A DNA stretch of 64,000 nucleotides from Anticarsia gemmatalis (lineage: Eukaryota > Arthropoda > Insecta > Lepidoptera > Erebidae), in assembly GCF_050436995.1 (NCBI RefSeq), contig NC_134749.1, forward strand, positions 10,992,001 through 11,056,000, in the 5' to 3' direction. The position numbers and the translations under genes were made by a program. Within the stretch, counting starts at the first letter, position 1. The number at the start of each line of letters is the position of its first letter. The notes beneath the pieces were generated by a model, which was not told the origin of the DNA, made no database searches, and saw nothing but the letters and a program-made list of their open reading frames with translations. Below, piece after piece: positions 34,084 through 45,120 of the stretch.

Positions 34084-34322
34084 GGGGCGCCCAAAGCCAG
34101 TTGCGCTCACCGATCGGTAAACGATCTGTGGGTTAAGCAAACCTTGCCACTATCATTCCTTAGAGGGGTGATAGTGGTGTTTGAACAAGACGACTCCGTG
34201 CTTCGGAGGGCACGTAAATGGTCCCGGTTGTTGCCAATTAAGATAACAGTCGTTAAGGCACGTCAAAGGCCTTCGAGCGGCTTGAACAATTTTGACACTA
34301 GGTCGACCACTAACCATACGAT
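34084..34322 (-). mobile_element. Repeat family F2, complete copy
   Basis: GGGGCGCCCAAAGCCAGTTG at the left, CTCCGTGCTTCGGAGGGCAC in the middle and GACCACTAACCATACGA at the right. The first part is slightly shifted, but all family blocks are present. Confidence 0.72.
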
Positions 34323-34807
34323 AAGAAGAATCAAACCATAACACTACAGAGTGTAAATTAAAAAGCGTAATCCATAGTTTATTAATTCCACATCCGGTTG
34401 CTATGATGTAAAAACTTGGTATAATACAATTAGTGGTGTTATAGCAAAAAACGCCATAGTTTTATGTCGTGGGATAGCAGCGTAAGAGCTGAACACTAGA
34501 TTGTTCTCCGATCTATCGGGGCAATTGTTAGGGACCTGATGAAAATGATGGCATTGTGTGTATCAGTCTATTCGAAATTTCATCAGGCTAGGCGCAAAAA
34601 GGCAATAAGAATTGTATTTATATTAATATCGAAGTGACTAAATAAGTTAACAAAAATACTTCGGAAAGAAACAATACTAAGATCCTTAACATACAGACCG
34701 AATAGAAGGTGACCAGATGAAATTATTTAAAATTAACCTTTTATAACGATTACTATTAGCAAACTGGGATTTGTACGCATAAATCAATGCAATAATATTG
34801 TTGTGCC
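34323..34807. other. AT-rich spacer, no gene seen
   Basis: No supported feature between two F2 copies. Confidence 0.35.
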
Positions 34808-34858
34808 ATCGGGCGGCTTGAACAACTTTGACACTAAGTTGACCACTAACCATACGAC
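34808..34858 (-). mobile_element. Repeat family F2, end fragment
   Basis: TCGGGCGGCTTGAACAACTT, then TGACACTAAGTTGACCACTA and ACCATACGACAA: only the last 50 bp of the family end. Confidence 0.6.
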
Positions 34859-36200
34859 AAGAACAAGAACATTGTTGTAAGCACAATATAAAGGTTAGAA
34901 AACCTTTTTTGAATACCAAATACGACAACGAAAACTAGAGTTGATGTTATATTTTTTTCCAATTGTTTATTGTCAAGACAATCAGTCAGGCCCCTGTAGA
35001 TCGGCTCGATTAGTGTTAAGATGTTATACTAGTAATTGTTACGCATTGTGCGGTGATGTATGAGAGAAATTGTGGTAGCATCGGCCTTATTCGAACATTT
35101 ATGTCGTAACTTTCGTATAGAACATAATTATATGAAGAGAAAGATTTATGATGCTATGTCAGTGTCAGTATTATTTAAGTTTTCAAGGAGTTTTTCACGT
35201 GGTTGTTTTATATTCAAAATATATATTCATAATATAAGTTTTTATCCCGAACTGCAGATTTTTATATACGGACGTAATCTTATAGCCTAGCCCCATTCAG
35301 AACTTTACCCAAATTGCTTAAGGCGTATCGTATAGGAGGGAACGACAAATAAAATAACACTTTCATATTTTACAATATTGTTAGATTAGAGATTATTAGA
35401 TACAGAGTATTATTAGAGATAGATTTTAGGGAAATAGGTTGTCAAAATAGTAACCTAAACCCGAAAATTTTAATTTATTAATATGGTTATAGTTTTCCCA
35501 AAATATTGCCAGATCAAAAACATCGAAACGGAAATATTAAAGAAAGAAAAACATTAACAACTCTACCACAACACAAATCGCTTCACTTAACGGCAGAAAT
35601 ATGAAGCGTCATAAACCTAAAATTAGGTTAAAACATTCATAATATCTTTAATAACATTATTTAAAAAGCGATATAACAGATAAAGGGAGCCAATTATTCC
35701 TTTTTTGTACATAATAATTACGTCTATTCTGTAATAGAGTTTTGTAATCAACGTTATTAGTCCCGGCCATTGTAGTGTGTCGCTGTGACAGTTGTATTGC
35801 ATGGAAAAAACGTTCAAACATGTGTTAATTTGTAGACATTATTGAATTTTATTAATGTGCTGGATTAATTTCTTTATTTATCTACAGATTTTATAAAGAA
35901 AAGTTATGTATTCGCTAAGAATAGCTTGTGAAAATCTACTCATCTGCACTGCCATACCATCCATGCTTAGAAAAACAGACAAAGTGCTTATAAAAATCTG
36001 TCGGTCAGATTTCAGGGCTAAACCATTGAATAGATTTTGATGAAATTTTGCATAGACATAGTTAAAGACCCGAGATTCAATGAAAGTTTACTTTTTATTT
36101 TTGGGATTTAACTTCTAAACTGCAGTAATACGAGATGAATGTTTCGTGAGAACAGAGTGTCTAGTGCTCACAGCTTGTAAATAAAATAAATTTATATTTT
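34859..36200. other. AT-rich spacer, no gene seen
   Basis: A possible dispersed-repeat piece at about 35965-36130 (ACCATTGAATAGATTTTGAT, GAAATTTTGCATAGACATAG). Frames at 35060-35290 and 35623-35817 are unsupported. Confidence 0.4.
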
Positions 36201-36293
36201 ACCTATTAATGTCCTACTGCTGGGCAAGGATCTCCTCCCGTAGTGAGGGAGAGGTTGGGCTTTGAGTCCTCCTCACTGGCCAATTGCGGGTTG
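36201..36293 (-). mobile_element. Repeat family F4, 3' fragment
   Basis: TTAATGTCCTACTGCTGGGC, AAGGATCTCCTCCCGTAGTG and CACTGGCCAATTGCGGGTTG: reverse complement of the 3' half of the 51.8-kb SINE. Confidence 0.62.
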
Positions 36294-36578
36294 AGAGTGA
36301 ATGAAAACTATTCTTAAATGATGTTTGTTTAATTAATTCGTATAGGTTCGGCTTATTAGCAAGTAAATTACCAGTTTTAATCATAAAAACGATTCAAATA
36401 CATTTATCCGGATTCCAAAGTATCATTATTATAATAAACAGCATTGAGATAACATCATAAACTTGTCAAGCAGCCAATAAAACCTATTTAACAAAAAAAT
36501 ACAAAGGCCATAGACAACAAAAAACTCTATGAAGAAGTATCAGTAAGTAGATCATAAGAATTTTTATACGAAAAATTG

Positions 36579-36777
36579 TTTTTAAAGACATCTCCCGTGC
36601 TAAGTATTGCTCTCGTGTCGCGGGACTTTGACAAACATACAAACAACGGACACAAAGTACAACCAGATCCGAAACAATTATTGGTGGATCGCACATATAA
36701 TTCCATGTGGCAATCAAAACTTTACCCTCCCGATGCCATAGTATCGGTGACTTAAACCACTGCGCCTCGGAGACAGT
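36579..36777 (-). mobile_element. tRNA-headed SINE family F3, inverted copy
   Basis: TCCCGTGCTAAGTATTGC, GTCGCGGGACTTTGACAAAC and ATACAAACAACGGACACAAA in the body; ACCACTGCGCCTCGGAGACAG is the reversed head. The B-box region has decayed (GGCAATCAAAACTTTACCC), so it would not be a good pol III promoter. Confidence 0.68.
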
Positions 36778-37318
36778 AAAATTATGCTCTAGTTTATAAG
36801 TTATTCTGTCAGAAACACGAATTCGCGTCAGTGGGAACTATGGAAAGGTTAAAGCACCCGTTATGTTACGGTAACGGTCGAATGTTAGCTGCAATGCCGT
36901 CATTTCGCCGTCCAATTGCTTTGATTAGCCCACTTGTGCTCTAATCTTAGCGAGTTAGCTGTAAAATGTAATTACTTGCAGTGTTGAGTGGAATGTTATG
37001 TTTCAATTTTTCTCACAGTGTTGGTGTGGACGTTGGGAATGATTGTTTACAATTACGGTTAAATGTATCACCTGCTACCTACATAGTATGGTAATGAGGT
37101 GATTTATTTGATACTGTGATTGTACGTGTACTCATCCGTACTTATTTCTTTCTTACTCATCACTACATAGTATAAGGCAACGCTTCCCCCGTCTGTTTCT
37201 ATGTATGCATGCTGCTACGATATTTTTTTATAGATAGAGTGATTCAAGAGCTAGGTTTATGTGTAAAAGTTGTTAAGGTTTTTTGTAAAATAAATGTTTA
37301 AACCAGACGAAGCTGAGG

Positions 37319-37440
37319 CGGACCGCTAGTCGTATTATAAATGCATAAAGTCCGTCTGCTACGCTGCAGTTAAACCGCTGAACCGATTTTGATGAATTTT
37401 AAAATAGAGTTAGTCCGGAGTCAAATATAAGCTTGTCTTC
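37319..37440 (+). repeat. Dispersed-repeat fragment
   Basis: GACCGCTAGTCGTATTATAA, then CCGTCTGCTACGCTGCAG and ACCGCTGAACCGATTTTGA. The motif CTGAACCGATTTTGATGAA is shared in spirit with 33.4 kb and is typical of insect dispersed repeats. Confidence 0.4.
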
Positions 37441-37861
37441 TGAAATAGATGTATGCGGGCAATGACTTACTGCTGATTAATTTATACATATCAACGCAAA
37501 TGTAGAGAATGGATCGATTTATAATTGGTAGTTACATTTTGCCGCAAAATCTATTAAGAGAATTCGTCAAAATTTCGTCGGCAGATACATTAAAACCTAG
37601 ACTACAAGTACTACAACACACCAAATGAAAATCTAAAACGAAGTACCGATGAAAAGCAAGTAATAATATGTGAAATAACGTAACAGTCGTCCACCAGTTT
37701 GCATGTGTCATCTAACCGCACTTCATGCCGCGAGGTGTCATTAGTATCTATGCCAAGCACAGAACACGCTTGAATATGCATGAAATTGTAAACATACGTG
37801 CATTTAATCTGACTTATACGTTATACACCACCGGTAGTCGCTTGACAGTTACGAACTGTTA

Positions 37862-38334
37862 AGGTGGGACTACATAAAGAGACCGAGCATTAACCGAGCA
37901 CGAATTTGTGTTACAAGCGCGCTCGATCGAGGCTCGTTCTCAAAGAAAGTTAACGTCTGGTAGACGGCCGTTTGTAAAAACAACAGCCAAATGTTTTGAC
38001 AGCATTTTTTTGAGAAAGAAAACATGCCGAACTAACAGCCAGTTTCTATATCAAAAGTAACAGCCAAAGTTTAGGGCTAAAATAAAAATGACACTCAAAT
38101 TTGTTTCTTCAAGAATTTACTGATGGTTATATGAAGAAACAGATTTGTCTTTATAACACAAATGTCAAATAAAAGTCAATGGCTTTATTGGTTACTTTAG
38201 ATATGTAAGAAGAAGCTAATCGTTAAGGGATAAAGACAAGACAAAGAAGCTTGTTTGAAAATTGTCCAAATTACTCAAAAAAGCGCTCGGCTTGCGCTCC
38301 GTTCATGCTCGGGTCCTCTAGTATAGACCAACCT
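37862..38334. mobile_element. Harbinger-like MITE with TTA duplication
   Basis: The left end AGGTGGGACTACATAAAGAG and the reverse complement of the right end AGGTTGGTCTATACTAGAGG are imperfect inverted repeats, with CCGAGCAT next to both. The flanks are TTA (37859-37861) and TTA (38335-38337), the 3-bp duplication expected of PIF/Harbinger elements. 473 bp, noncoding, so it would depend on a transposase from elsewhere. Confidence 0.62.
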
Positions 38335-38744
38335 TTACAATTTCAAATTGTTACAAATACCGTCGCACTCCATATGCTACTAAAACTATGTGTTATTGCT
38401 CACTGAACTTGAACAATTATAGTTTCCTAGTATCATTTCTCTTTAATGTCCCGTTTTGCAAACTACCGTCCAAGATTTGCCATGAAACGGTCGATCTATA
38501 CCGTTAAAGAGAATTGTACTCTTTTCTTTGTGGATTCACTATTTGTATCAATGTAAAAAGCGAATGGATTCATGGATGTTCAATGCTCCACCGTACATAA
38601 ATGTTTTGTAATATAATCCTTTTTTCTTGGATTCGAGATAGTGAGAATCGATAACTAATATTATGATGAAAGTGTAAATTTAAAACAAGGACAGACCACG
38701 TCCTTCTTTCACATCAGAACAGCTGAACCTGACAAGGGAAGAAG

Positions 38745-38938
38745 TATTTTCCCCGTTTTTGTAACATTTGTCATTGCTTCTCCACTTAATGGTCGGAGCG
38801 TGATGTTATCTAGCCTAAAGCCCTCCTCAATAAATAGGCTATTCAACAGTAAAATAATTTTTCTATTCGAACCAGTAGTTCCTGAGATTAGCGCGTTCTA
38901 ACAAACAAAGTCTTCAGCTTTATAATATTAGTATAGAG
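38745..38938 (+). mobile_element. Repeat family F1, 5'-decayed copy
   Basis: TTTTCCCCGTTTTTGTAACA, AACCAGTAGTTCCTGAGATT and CTTTATAATATTAGTATAGA. The first 40 or so bases are degraded (AGCTGAACCTGAC near 38720) and the CAAA tract is short. Confidence 0.65.
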
Positions 38939-40613
38939 TTAGATAACGCTGATGAAACCGCATTACACTTTGTAGATTCCTGTAACAGGTGCTAGGTTCA
39001 TTCAACCGTCTTTCTCTATTAATAATGAACTATCTTTTCAAAGTTTTCAAATGAATGGTGTACTTAATTGTAAGTAGTAATTAAATGTCCGGTTATACTT
39101 AAATCTGTGTCTAATAGTTCGTGTAAATAACCTTTACGCTTGACTCGGCCCAGGGTCAGCAGTGATGGCTATTGTTCAATTAGACTTGAGTCTTAGTCAT
39201 TGATTCTCGGCTGGAAGTAAAGTAAGTCCGTGTTTCGGAAGGCACGTTAAATTCCCGGGTGTCATTTTCGAAGATCTTTGACAGTCGTTAATAGTAGTCA
39301 GAAGCTTGAAAGTCTGACAACCAGTCCTACCGAAGGGTATAACCATAACCCAGGTACTGGGTTGTGGAGGTCAGATAGGCAGTCGCTCCATGTAAAACAC
39401 TGGTATTCAGCTGCATCCGGTGAGACTGGAAGCCGTCCCCACATAGTTTGAGACAAAGGCTAAGTAATAAAAATATTGAGATGTTCGGCATTATAGTTTA
39501 ACAACTTAGTATAAAGCCTTCTATGTCAGGTTAACGGCTGGCGGCATAAAAATAAAATTGATTTTAGAGTATCAGTAACCCGCAGTAACAGCTGACAGTT
39601 GCCTGTTTGATATAGTCTGATCTGATTCGCATTTTAAAGATATTAAGTAGTGGTCAAACATCACTCTTTACTTCTCTATGTATAATTGTAATACTTTTCT
39701 TAATGTGTAAATTGTTTCAGGCCTGAAATATACGAGTAAGTATGACTAATATTTCATGACACCGTTTTGCTTCTTTGTACTGTAATTTGATACAATATGC
39801 GGATATAATTTTATTTATATTAAAAGAAAGTTTTACATATGTTCTTCTATGTACCCATATGTACGAATTTACATTTTGTAGTATAAACTGCAAAAGAAGG
39901 TAGAATTATAAAAAGATATCTAAATCGGCACTAGATGACATCTCGGTTTTATTACTTTAGAACGCATAATCCTTGAACAGCCTCACACAAATATTATATG
40001 ATTAACTTTACGTGTTTTTGCGTAAGAACTATCAAAGACACCAATTATAATTGGCATTTAAACTGATCATAGATTTTATGGTTTAATCGCAAAGCGCCAT
40101 TCCACAAACCAGTTTTAAAATTAAGGATTTCTCATAATTTTGTGCCAATGACATTAGTTTTGCTTATTGGTGAATGTAACCTTTCTCTTTTTAACATTTT
40201 AAATCACGATAATACTGACAACTATCTATCAAGTCGCATATTGACTTCTGTTTCGTATTTTCCCATTAAAATTTAATGAAAAATATAAATCAGAGCGAGC
40301 CGCGTCATGAATATTCATAAAAATGAACACTCCAATTAATCAGTTTAAATGTTAAAATAGCTATTAAAATATTTATAAAAAGAAAAAGTAAATCGTATTA
40401 ATCATTTTATTACAATCCTAAAACAGACACAATAAGATATGAATAGTCGCACTTTAAAAAAAAAATAAGAAATGCAGGTCATAAAATATTCAGGCAAAGT
40501 AAGCAACATTAGAGCAATTCCCTGCACTACGCTGTTCAAAACTAGAAATGGGGACATAGCGCGCTCCATCAGATAAAGTGATGCACACAAGACACAAGAA
40601 CAGCTGAGCTTAC
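38939..40613. other. Spacer with one repeat, no gene seen
   Basis: Besides the F5 copy listed separately (39205-39463) I see AT-rich sequence only. The frame 40402-40689 on the minus strand has no ATG start (it would begin at TTG). Confidence 0.4.
39205..39463 (+). mobile_element. Repeat family F5, long copy
   Basis: GTCCGTGTTTCGGAAGGCAC, AAGATCTTTGACAGTCGTTA, AGTCTGACAACCAGTC, GGTTGTGGAGGTCAGATAGG, CTGGTATTCAGCTGCATCCG and GACTGGAAGCCGTCCCCACA. This and the 58.4-kb copy show the longest stretch of the family. Arrangement and tail suggest the 3' untranslated end of an RTE-type LINE. Confidence 0.65.
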
Positions 40614-40790
40614 CGCAGCACGTGCAGGTGAGAGCAAATAACCTTGATGCGACCGAAGAAAGCGTCCGGAACGATCGGCGAGATTCCAATTAAACGGAAT
40701 ACGAATAGACGTTAAGGTGAAATCACCGAGCTCAACCTCGTTACAGCTTTACGCTGCCGCCATACCGCAGAGACAACGTGATCCGCGTTC
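40614..40790 (-). other. GC-rich exon-like block with splice donor, possible alternative first exon
   Basis: A GC-rich island in AT-rich surroundings ends on the minus strand in a good donor, GTGCTGCG|GTAAGC. A 42-codon frame without ATG is open up to the donor, and a second, shorter frame (ending HLHVLR) is also open. No acceptor with a pyrimidine tract precedes it, so an internal exon is unlikely. The only upstream ATG opens a 4-codon frame (ATGGCGGCAGCGTAA). A 5' UTR first exon from an internal promoter of the minus-strand gene is the simplest reading. It could also be a remnant of something else. Confidence 0.28.
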
Positions 40791-41392
40791 ATTATTTAAA
40801 CCGAGAATACCGACAATAAACTTCTAATCTTTATGGTTTACGAAATCTCGATTACGATTTCTCGTAGCGCAGAAGTAATTATATTAAATAACACAGCCGT
40901 TTTATTGCCTCGCGAGCTTTCGTCTCGGTTATAATTCAAGCGAAATATTAACTAAAAACCTTGACATTTTACGGAACTAAACTTCCTAAAATGTGATCTC
41001 TATGAAATATATCGGCTTTAAATCATAAACTAACGTTCTTAATCTAAATTTAATGAAAACCTATTTGTTATTTTTAGAAGGCCACGCGGAAATATGTTCC
41101 AAATTTGTTCGAATTGATTTAAAATTAGGTTTCCATAAATCTTCGAATAAAGTCAATTAGATCAACATTCAACGCATTTGTATTTATAAATGACAAAGCA
41201 AGGCTATGATAAAACAACACCACAGATTTAAAAACATTTAGTAATAGGCAGGCATTGGTGCGATGACTTGGACAACTAATTGGAGTATTGCCGTGAAACA
41301 GCTAATGACAAAAGCCGATGGAATATTTTGTCCCATTATTGGGCGAAGGTCTCTATTGCCCAACATTGGGAGATCGGTTAATTAATAGGTCA
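40791..41392. other. Spacer, no gene seen
   Basis: A GC-richer patch at 40900-40930 (CCTCGCGAGCTTTCGTCTCG) adjoins the exon-like block at 40.6 kb and could be promoter sequence. At 41330-41385 a repeat-like piece (CCCATTATTGGGCGAAGG, then TTGCCCAACATTGGGAG) flanks the hAT insertion. Confidence 0.35.
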
Positions 41393-41400
41393 CCTTTAAT
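41393..41400. repeat. 8-bp target-site duplication, left
   Basis: CCTTTAAT directly before the hAT element; identical to 41927-41934. Confidence 0.8.
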
Positions 41401-41926
41401 TAGTGAATGCAATCCCGATCTCGCGGGATCCCGATCTCGCGAGATCCCGTGTATTTTTTCGGGATCAATCCCGAAGCATAATATGACGAGATCCCGTTCG
41501 GGATTGTCGGAGAGGGCATTTTCAGCAGCTGGCTACATTGCAATAGACTTAAGATGCCGATTAGAAGCTCGTACTATTGATACACTTTGTATTTTAAGAG
41601 GCTACTTTCAAAATGCCATGTGATTACTTTTTATTTTGATCTCCTGGAGCTACACCTACTTTTTTGATTATGTACATGTTATTACACCTGTTAATTATGT
41701 TACGTTGTTAGTAATATTGAAAAATAAAGGCTTTTATTTTCTTTCAAATAATAATTTATTGCATTCACCACACTATCACACACATATTACATTAAACAAG
41801 CCGTTCGAATTGTATTATTTTTACTAACTAGACGGGATCCCGAAAATCTCGGGATCCCGCGGGATTGATATTTCTGATCGCGAGGGATCTCGAGTTGACG
41901 ATCTCGAGTCGGGATTGCATTCCCTA
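41401..41926 (+). mobile_element. hAT transposon, internally deleted copy
   Basis: Begins TAGTGAATGCAATCCCGA and ends with the reverse complement of TAGGGAATGCAATCCCGA, one mismatch. Perfect 8-bp duplications CCTTTAAT flank it, the hAT signature. Subterminal regions carry many GGGATCCCG and GATCTCG words on both sides, as in hAT subterminal transposase sites. Only 526 bp long, it keeps the last part of the transposase frame and lacks the catalytic core, so it is nonautonomous. Confidence 0.82.
41498..41623 (+). pseudogene. C-terminal dimerisation segment of a hAT transposase
   Basis: The frame reads SGLSERAFSAAGYIAIDLRC, then RLEARTIDTLCILRGYFQ, ending NAM and a TGA stop. The pattern S-x-x-S-E-R-x-F-S-x-A-G followed by R-x-R-L and hydrophobic heptads is the known hAT C-terminal dimerisation region. 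The upstream DDE core and BED zinc finger are absent. The frame upstream of residue S is fused to the left subterminal repeats and has no meaning. If translated it could give a peptide able to pair with full-length transposase, but no start or promoter is evident. Confidence 0.75.
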
Positions 41927-41934
41927 CCTTTAAT
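41927..41934. repeat. 8-bp target-site duplication, right
   Basis: CCTTTAAT directly after the hAT element, identical to 41393-41400. Confidence 0.8.
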
Positions 41935-42056
41935 ACGAAAAAAAACTAAATTGAAATCACTGCATCCGTTCGTGAGTTATGATGCCACAGACAGACACAC
42001 AGACAGACAGACACGTCAAACTTATAACACCCCTCTTTTTGCGTCGGGGGTTAAAA
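41935..42056 (+). repeat. Host repeat interrupted by the hAT element
   Basis: AACTAAATTGAAATCACTG, CATCCGTTCGTGAGTTATGA, an (ACAG)n tract at 41991-42022, and CTTTTTGCGTCGGGGGTTAA. This is a common end of a lepidopteran dispersed repeat to my recollection. Confidence 0.5.
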
Positions 42057-43024
42057 AAGAGTAATAAACAAGCTTCTTCAACAAAATTATTAAATTACAA
42101 CGAGTACATACGAATTTTAGCATCCATTATCCTTCCATGTACAATTAAATGAGTAATGCACTGTCACTAATATGTATGGAAGCATACATTATTATCGCAA
42201 TTGAGTAACGTGACCTAACTCAATGTCAATGCAAGCGGCAGCACCTAAAATAGTCGATGATTTGTTTTGTTATGCTAACTGCGTGCAATGTCGGATGGAA
42301 AGGTCGTACGCGAGGATAATGATGACTCTATGATAAACTAGCTAAATTAATAAAATAAATATAAATGTTTCTTTGAAAGAAATATTGATGAATAAGGAGA
42401 CAATTAAGTTTTATCGCCCTACTTGCTTGCCTTAAAAACTTAAAATGTTTTCTACGTTTACTATGTCTTTAGAGTTTTGCTAAGTGGTAAGTACAGAGTA
42501 ACACCTACCAAGTGACTGAAATGTTAGTAAGATTTTCAAGGTTTGGTAAAATATGAAATCTATCAGTAGAACCACAGGGGTAGGCAGAAATCAGAGAGCG
42601 CCATTTGATACACTCTTTGTAAACTTCCCTTGCCTCATTCACACCCATACATCTTGTCATACAGGACCACAAAATATCACACATCTCACACTTTTTAACA
42701 AAAAACAATAACACAACCAGTAAAGTGAGATTTTAAATCAACTATTAAATTCGCATTTTTGTTACTCAATCATAATTAAACATGCGAAATGAACGCTTTG
42801 ATTGAAACAATCACGTGAGATATTATGAGATGTTTTCACAATTATTTGATAATTGAATAACCTGTATTATAAAATTAAACCTTTCCAAATAAAATTTACT
42901 GCCAACTATCACTTTATTTATTAGCAGCTATTGATACTATAATTTACTATAACTTAGCTATACATTACACAAAGAGCCAGTTTCACAATTTAGGACTACG
43001 TGTCAGATTACTTATCGCCTAGAT
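42057..43024. other. AT-rich spacer, no gene seen
   Basis: No supported feature. The 3' part (43017-43024, GCCTAGAT) is the probable left target duplication of the next MITE. Confidence 0.4.
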
Positions 43025-43200
43025 CAGTGGTTCCCAACCAGTGGTCTGCGGAAGTCAAAGTGTGGTCCGCGAATGACTCTAAAATTGAAAATTTTCAGGA
43101 TGATTAATACACTTTGTCTTTAATATACTAACATAGTGGTCCCTGCTAACAAAAATAATATAAAAGTGGTCCCGGACTAAGAAAAGGTTGGGAACCCCTG
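43025..43200. mobile_element. Short hAT MITE
   Basis: TIRs CAGTGGTTCCCAACCAGTGG and GGTTGGGAACCCCTG. CAGTGGTTCCCAACC is a well-known terminus of hAT nonautonomous elements in animals. Flanking 8-mers GCCTAGAT and GCCCATAT match at 6 of 8 positions, a decayed duplication. The inside repeats GTGGTC-type words (GTGGTCTGCGG, GTGGTCCGCG, GTGGTCCCTG, GTGGTCCCGG). 176 bp, noncoding. Confidence 0.78.
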
Positions 43201-44514
43201 GCCCATATAGAAGTTTCGTCTGATAAGCTATCCATAAGTTATCCCAATGTCGAAATCCTATAAAAATTTGATCCAACTTTAATACGAAATAAACAAAAGA
43301 AAATTAACTTTAAAATACCTATGTTTTTTAAGTTAACAGCATAAATTGATCAATTCCATAATTAATAATAAAAGAACAGGGCACGTGTAAATCTTCATTG
43401 GGAACTAAGAAACCTGCCAAAACAACAAAAACAGATAATTTTATATCTATTTATAGTTTTATCTTAAATAGTAATAAGTTGATCTCCCAACAATCAGGGA
43501 AGTGAATCAACCTCGGAGTGAGATAACGGTCGCAGTGCATTCCTTGCCTATAACGGTGGCAACACTGATACACTGGCAACACCGGCCACTACTGGCTACT
43601 GCTGTGATGAGGTTGCATATTTACAACGTGAATTTACCGGTTCAATATTTGATAGGTTGATTACAGGTTGCGCTTGGTTTCTTAGTGGTTGATGTCTCTT
43701 TTTAAAAAGCCGAATTAAGGCAGGCTACTACCTGAATAAAAATGTTTCGGTTGGACGATTATTTTAACTTTTAAGTGTTTAAATCCATCCACTTTAATAA
43801 AGAATCTTGTCTTGTCTACAGAAACTCTTTTTTGGGACGTCAGTTTTAAAAAGTTAAATTAAGTTCTTCTTAAAAATCAAGAGTCTCTAATTATCTACCT
43901 ATTATTACGTATTACTATACTCTATGCCATTATTTTCGAAATCTATAAGCTTGATAATATGTTCTTCTATATTACTTTATTATTAGATAATATTACTTTC
44001 ATGTAATAACCAAAAATATTTGACTTTAAATTTAAAACAAAATTGAATAAGAATGAGTTGTTATTGATATCCGCATCCTAAAATACCGTTGTTTTAAAAT
44101 AAAACAGCTTCAAATAAACATAAGCAAGAAGATAAACAGTTAAATAACTTTAAAAGGGTTCAGTACTTTCGCATCAATCGACGGCGACACAGATCATAAA
44201 TTATAATCTTCGCGGTTCTTGCGGTTGACCGAAAATGTTCCATTTCCTTAAACTTTTAAGAGCGATGGTTAGAACGCGCGCACATCTACGTCTATCTTAA
44301 TGTTAAATATCTTGAGATGACAACGAATATGAACTGCTTTTCGTACTTTTTTGCTATAAGTACGAACAGCAATTAATGATATATCTCTAAAATACTTTAA
44401 ATGTTATTTAAATTAAGGTGAAAACCATATTTGATGAGTGACTCATTATAATAATTATCGATACTCTTTCAATTGACTAAAAAGAAAATATTGTACAATC
44501 CATGAATAAATAAA
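43201..44514. other. AT-rich spacer, no gene seen
   Basis: A GC-richer tract at 43500-43620 with reiterated CAACACTG and ACTGGC words (tandem-like decay) and no exon signal. Otherwise featureless. Confidence 0.4.
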
Positions 44515-44605
44515 TTTAACCCATTAATGTCCCTCTGCTGGGCAAGGGTGTCCTCCCGTAATGAGATAGTGGTTATAGGCTTTGAGTCTTCCACGCTGAA
44601 CCAAT
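44515..44605 (-). mobile_element. Repeat family F4, 3' fragment
   Basis: TTTAACCCATTAATGTCCCT, CTGCTGGGCAAGGGTGTCC and TTGAGTCTTCCACGCTGAAC. Confidence 0.62.
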
Positions 44606-44870
44606 TTATTATAGACAAACAGAAAATTACACAAAACAGATTAAAATAATTTAATACCTAATAAATATAGTTTATTAGCACAGGCGTAAAACCCATCATC
44701 CGTATAATAACTACATCATATTGTCTATGATTATAATGAAGAAAAAATAATATTGACTATGGTAATTCACACGGTATGATATTACTCTATGCATGTTGCA
44801 TCATGATGCGCATTTGCGTAAACGATGCGTTTAAAATTACATGCAGAACTTGATATGTTTATCTATACTA

Positions 44871-45120
44871 ATCTATACTAATATTATGAAGCTGAAGAGT
44901 TTGTTTGTTTGTTTGAACGCGCTAATCTCAGGAACTACTGGTCCGATTTGAAAAATTCTTTCAGTGTTAGATAGCCCATTTATCAAGAAAGGCTATAGGC
45001 TATATAACATCACGCTACAACCAATAGGAGCAGAGTACCAGTAAAAAATGTTCCAAAAACGGAAAATTATAACCCATTCTCTCTTACGTGACGCAAGCGA
45101 AGGTGCGCGGGTCAGCTAGT
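44871..45120 (-). mobile_element. Repeat family F1, complete copy, inverted
   Basis: ATCTATACTAATATTATGAA at the left, CAGGAACTACTGGTCCGATT in the middle and GCGCGGGTCAGCTAGT at the right. The terminal ATCTATACTA is directly duplicated at 44861-44870, either a target duplication or slippage. Confidence 0.75.

Noticed and set aside
40402..40689. 95-codon minus-strand gene
   Set aside because: Begins at TTG without ATG and is split by the good donor at 40614; the downstream part is AT-rich intron-like sequence.
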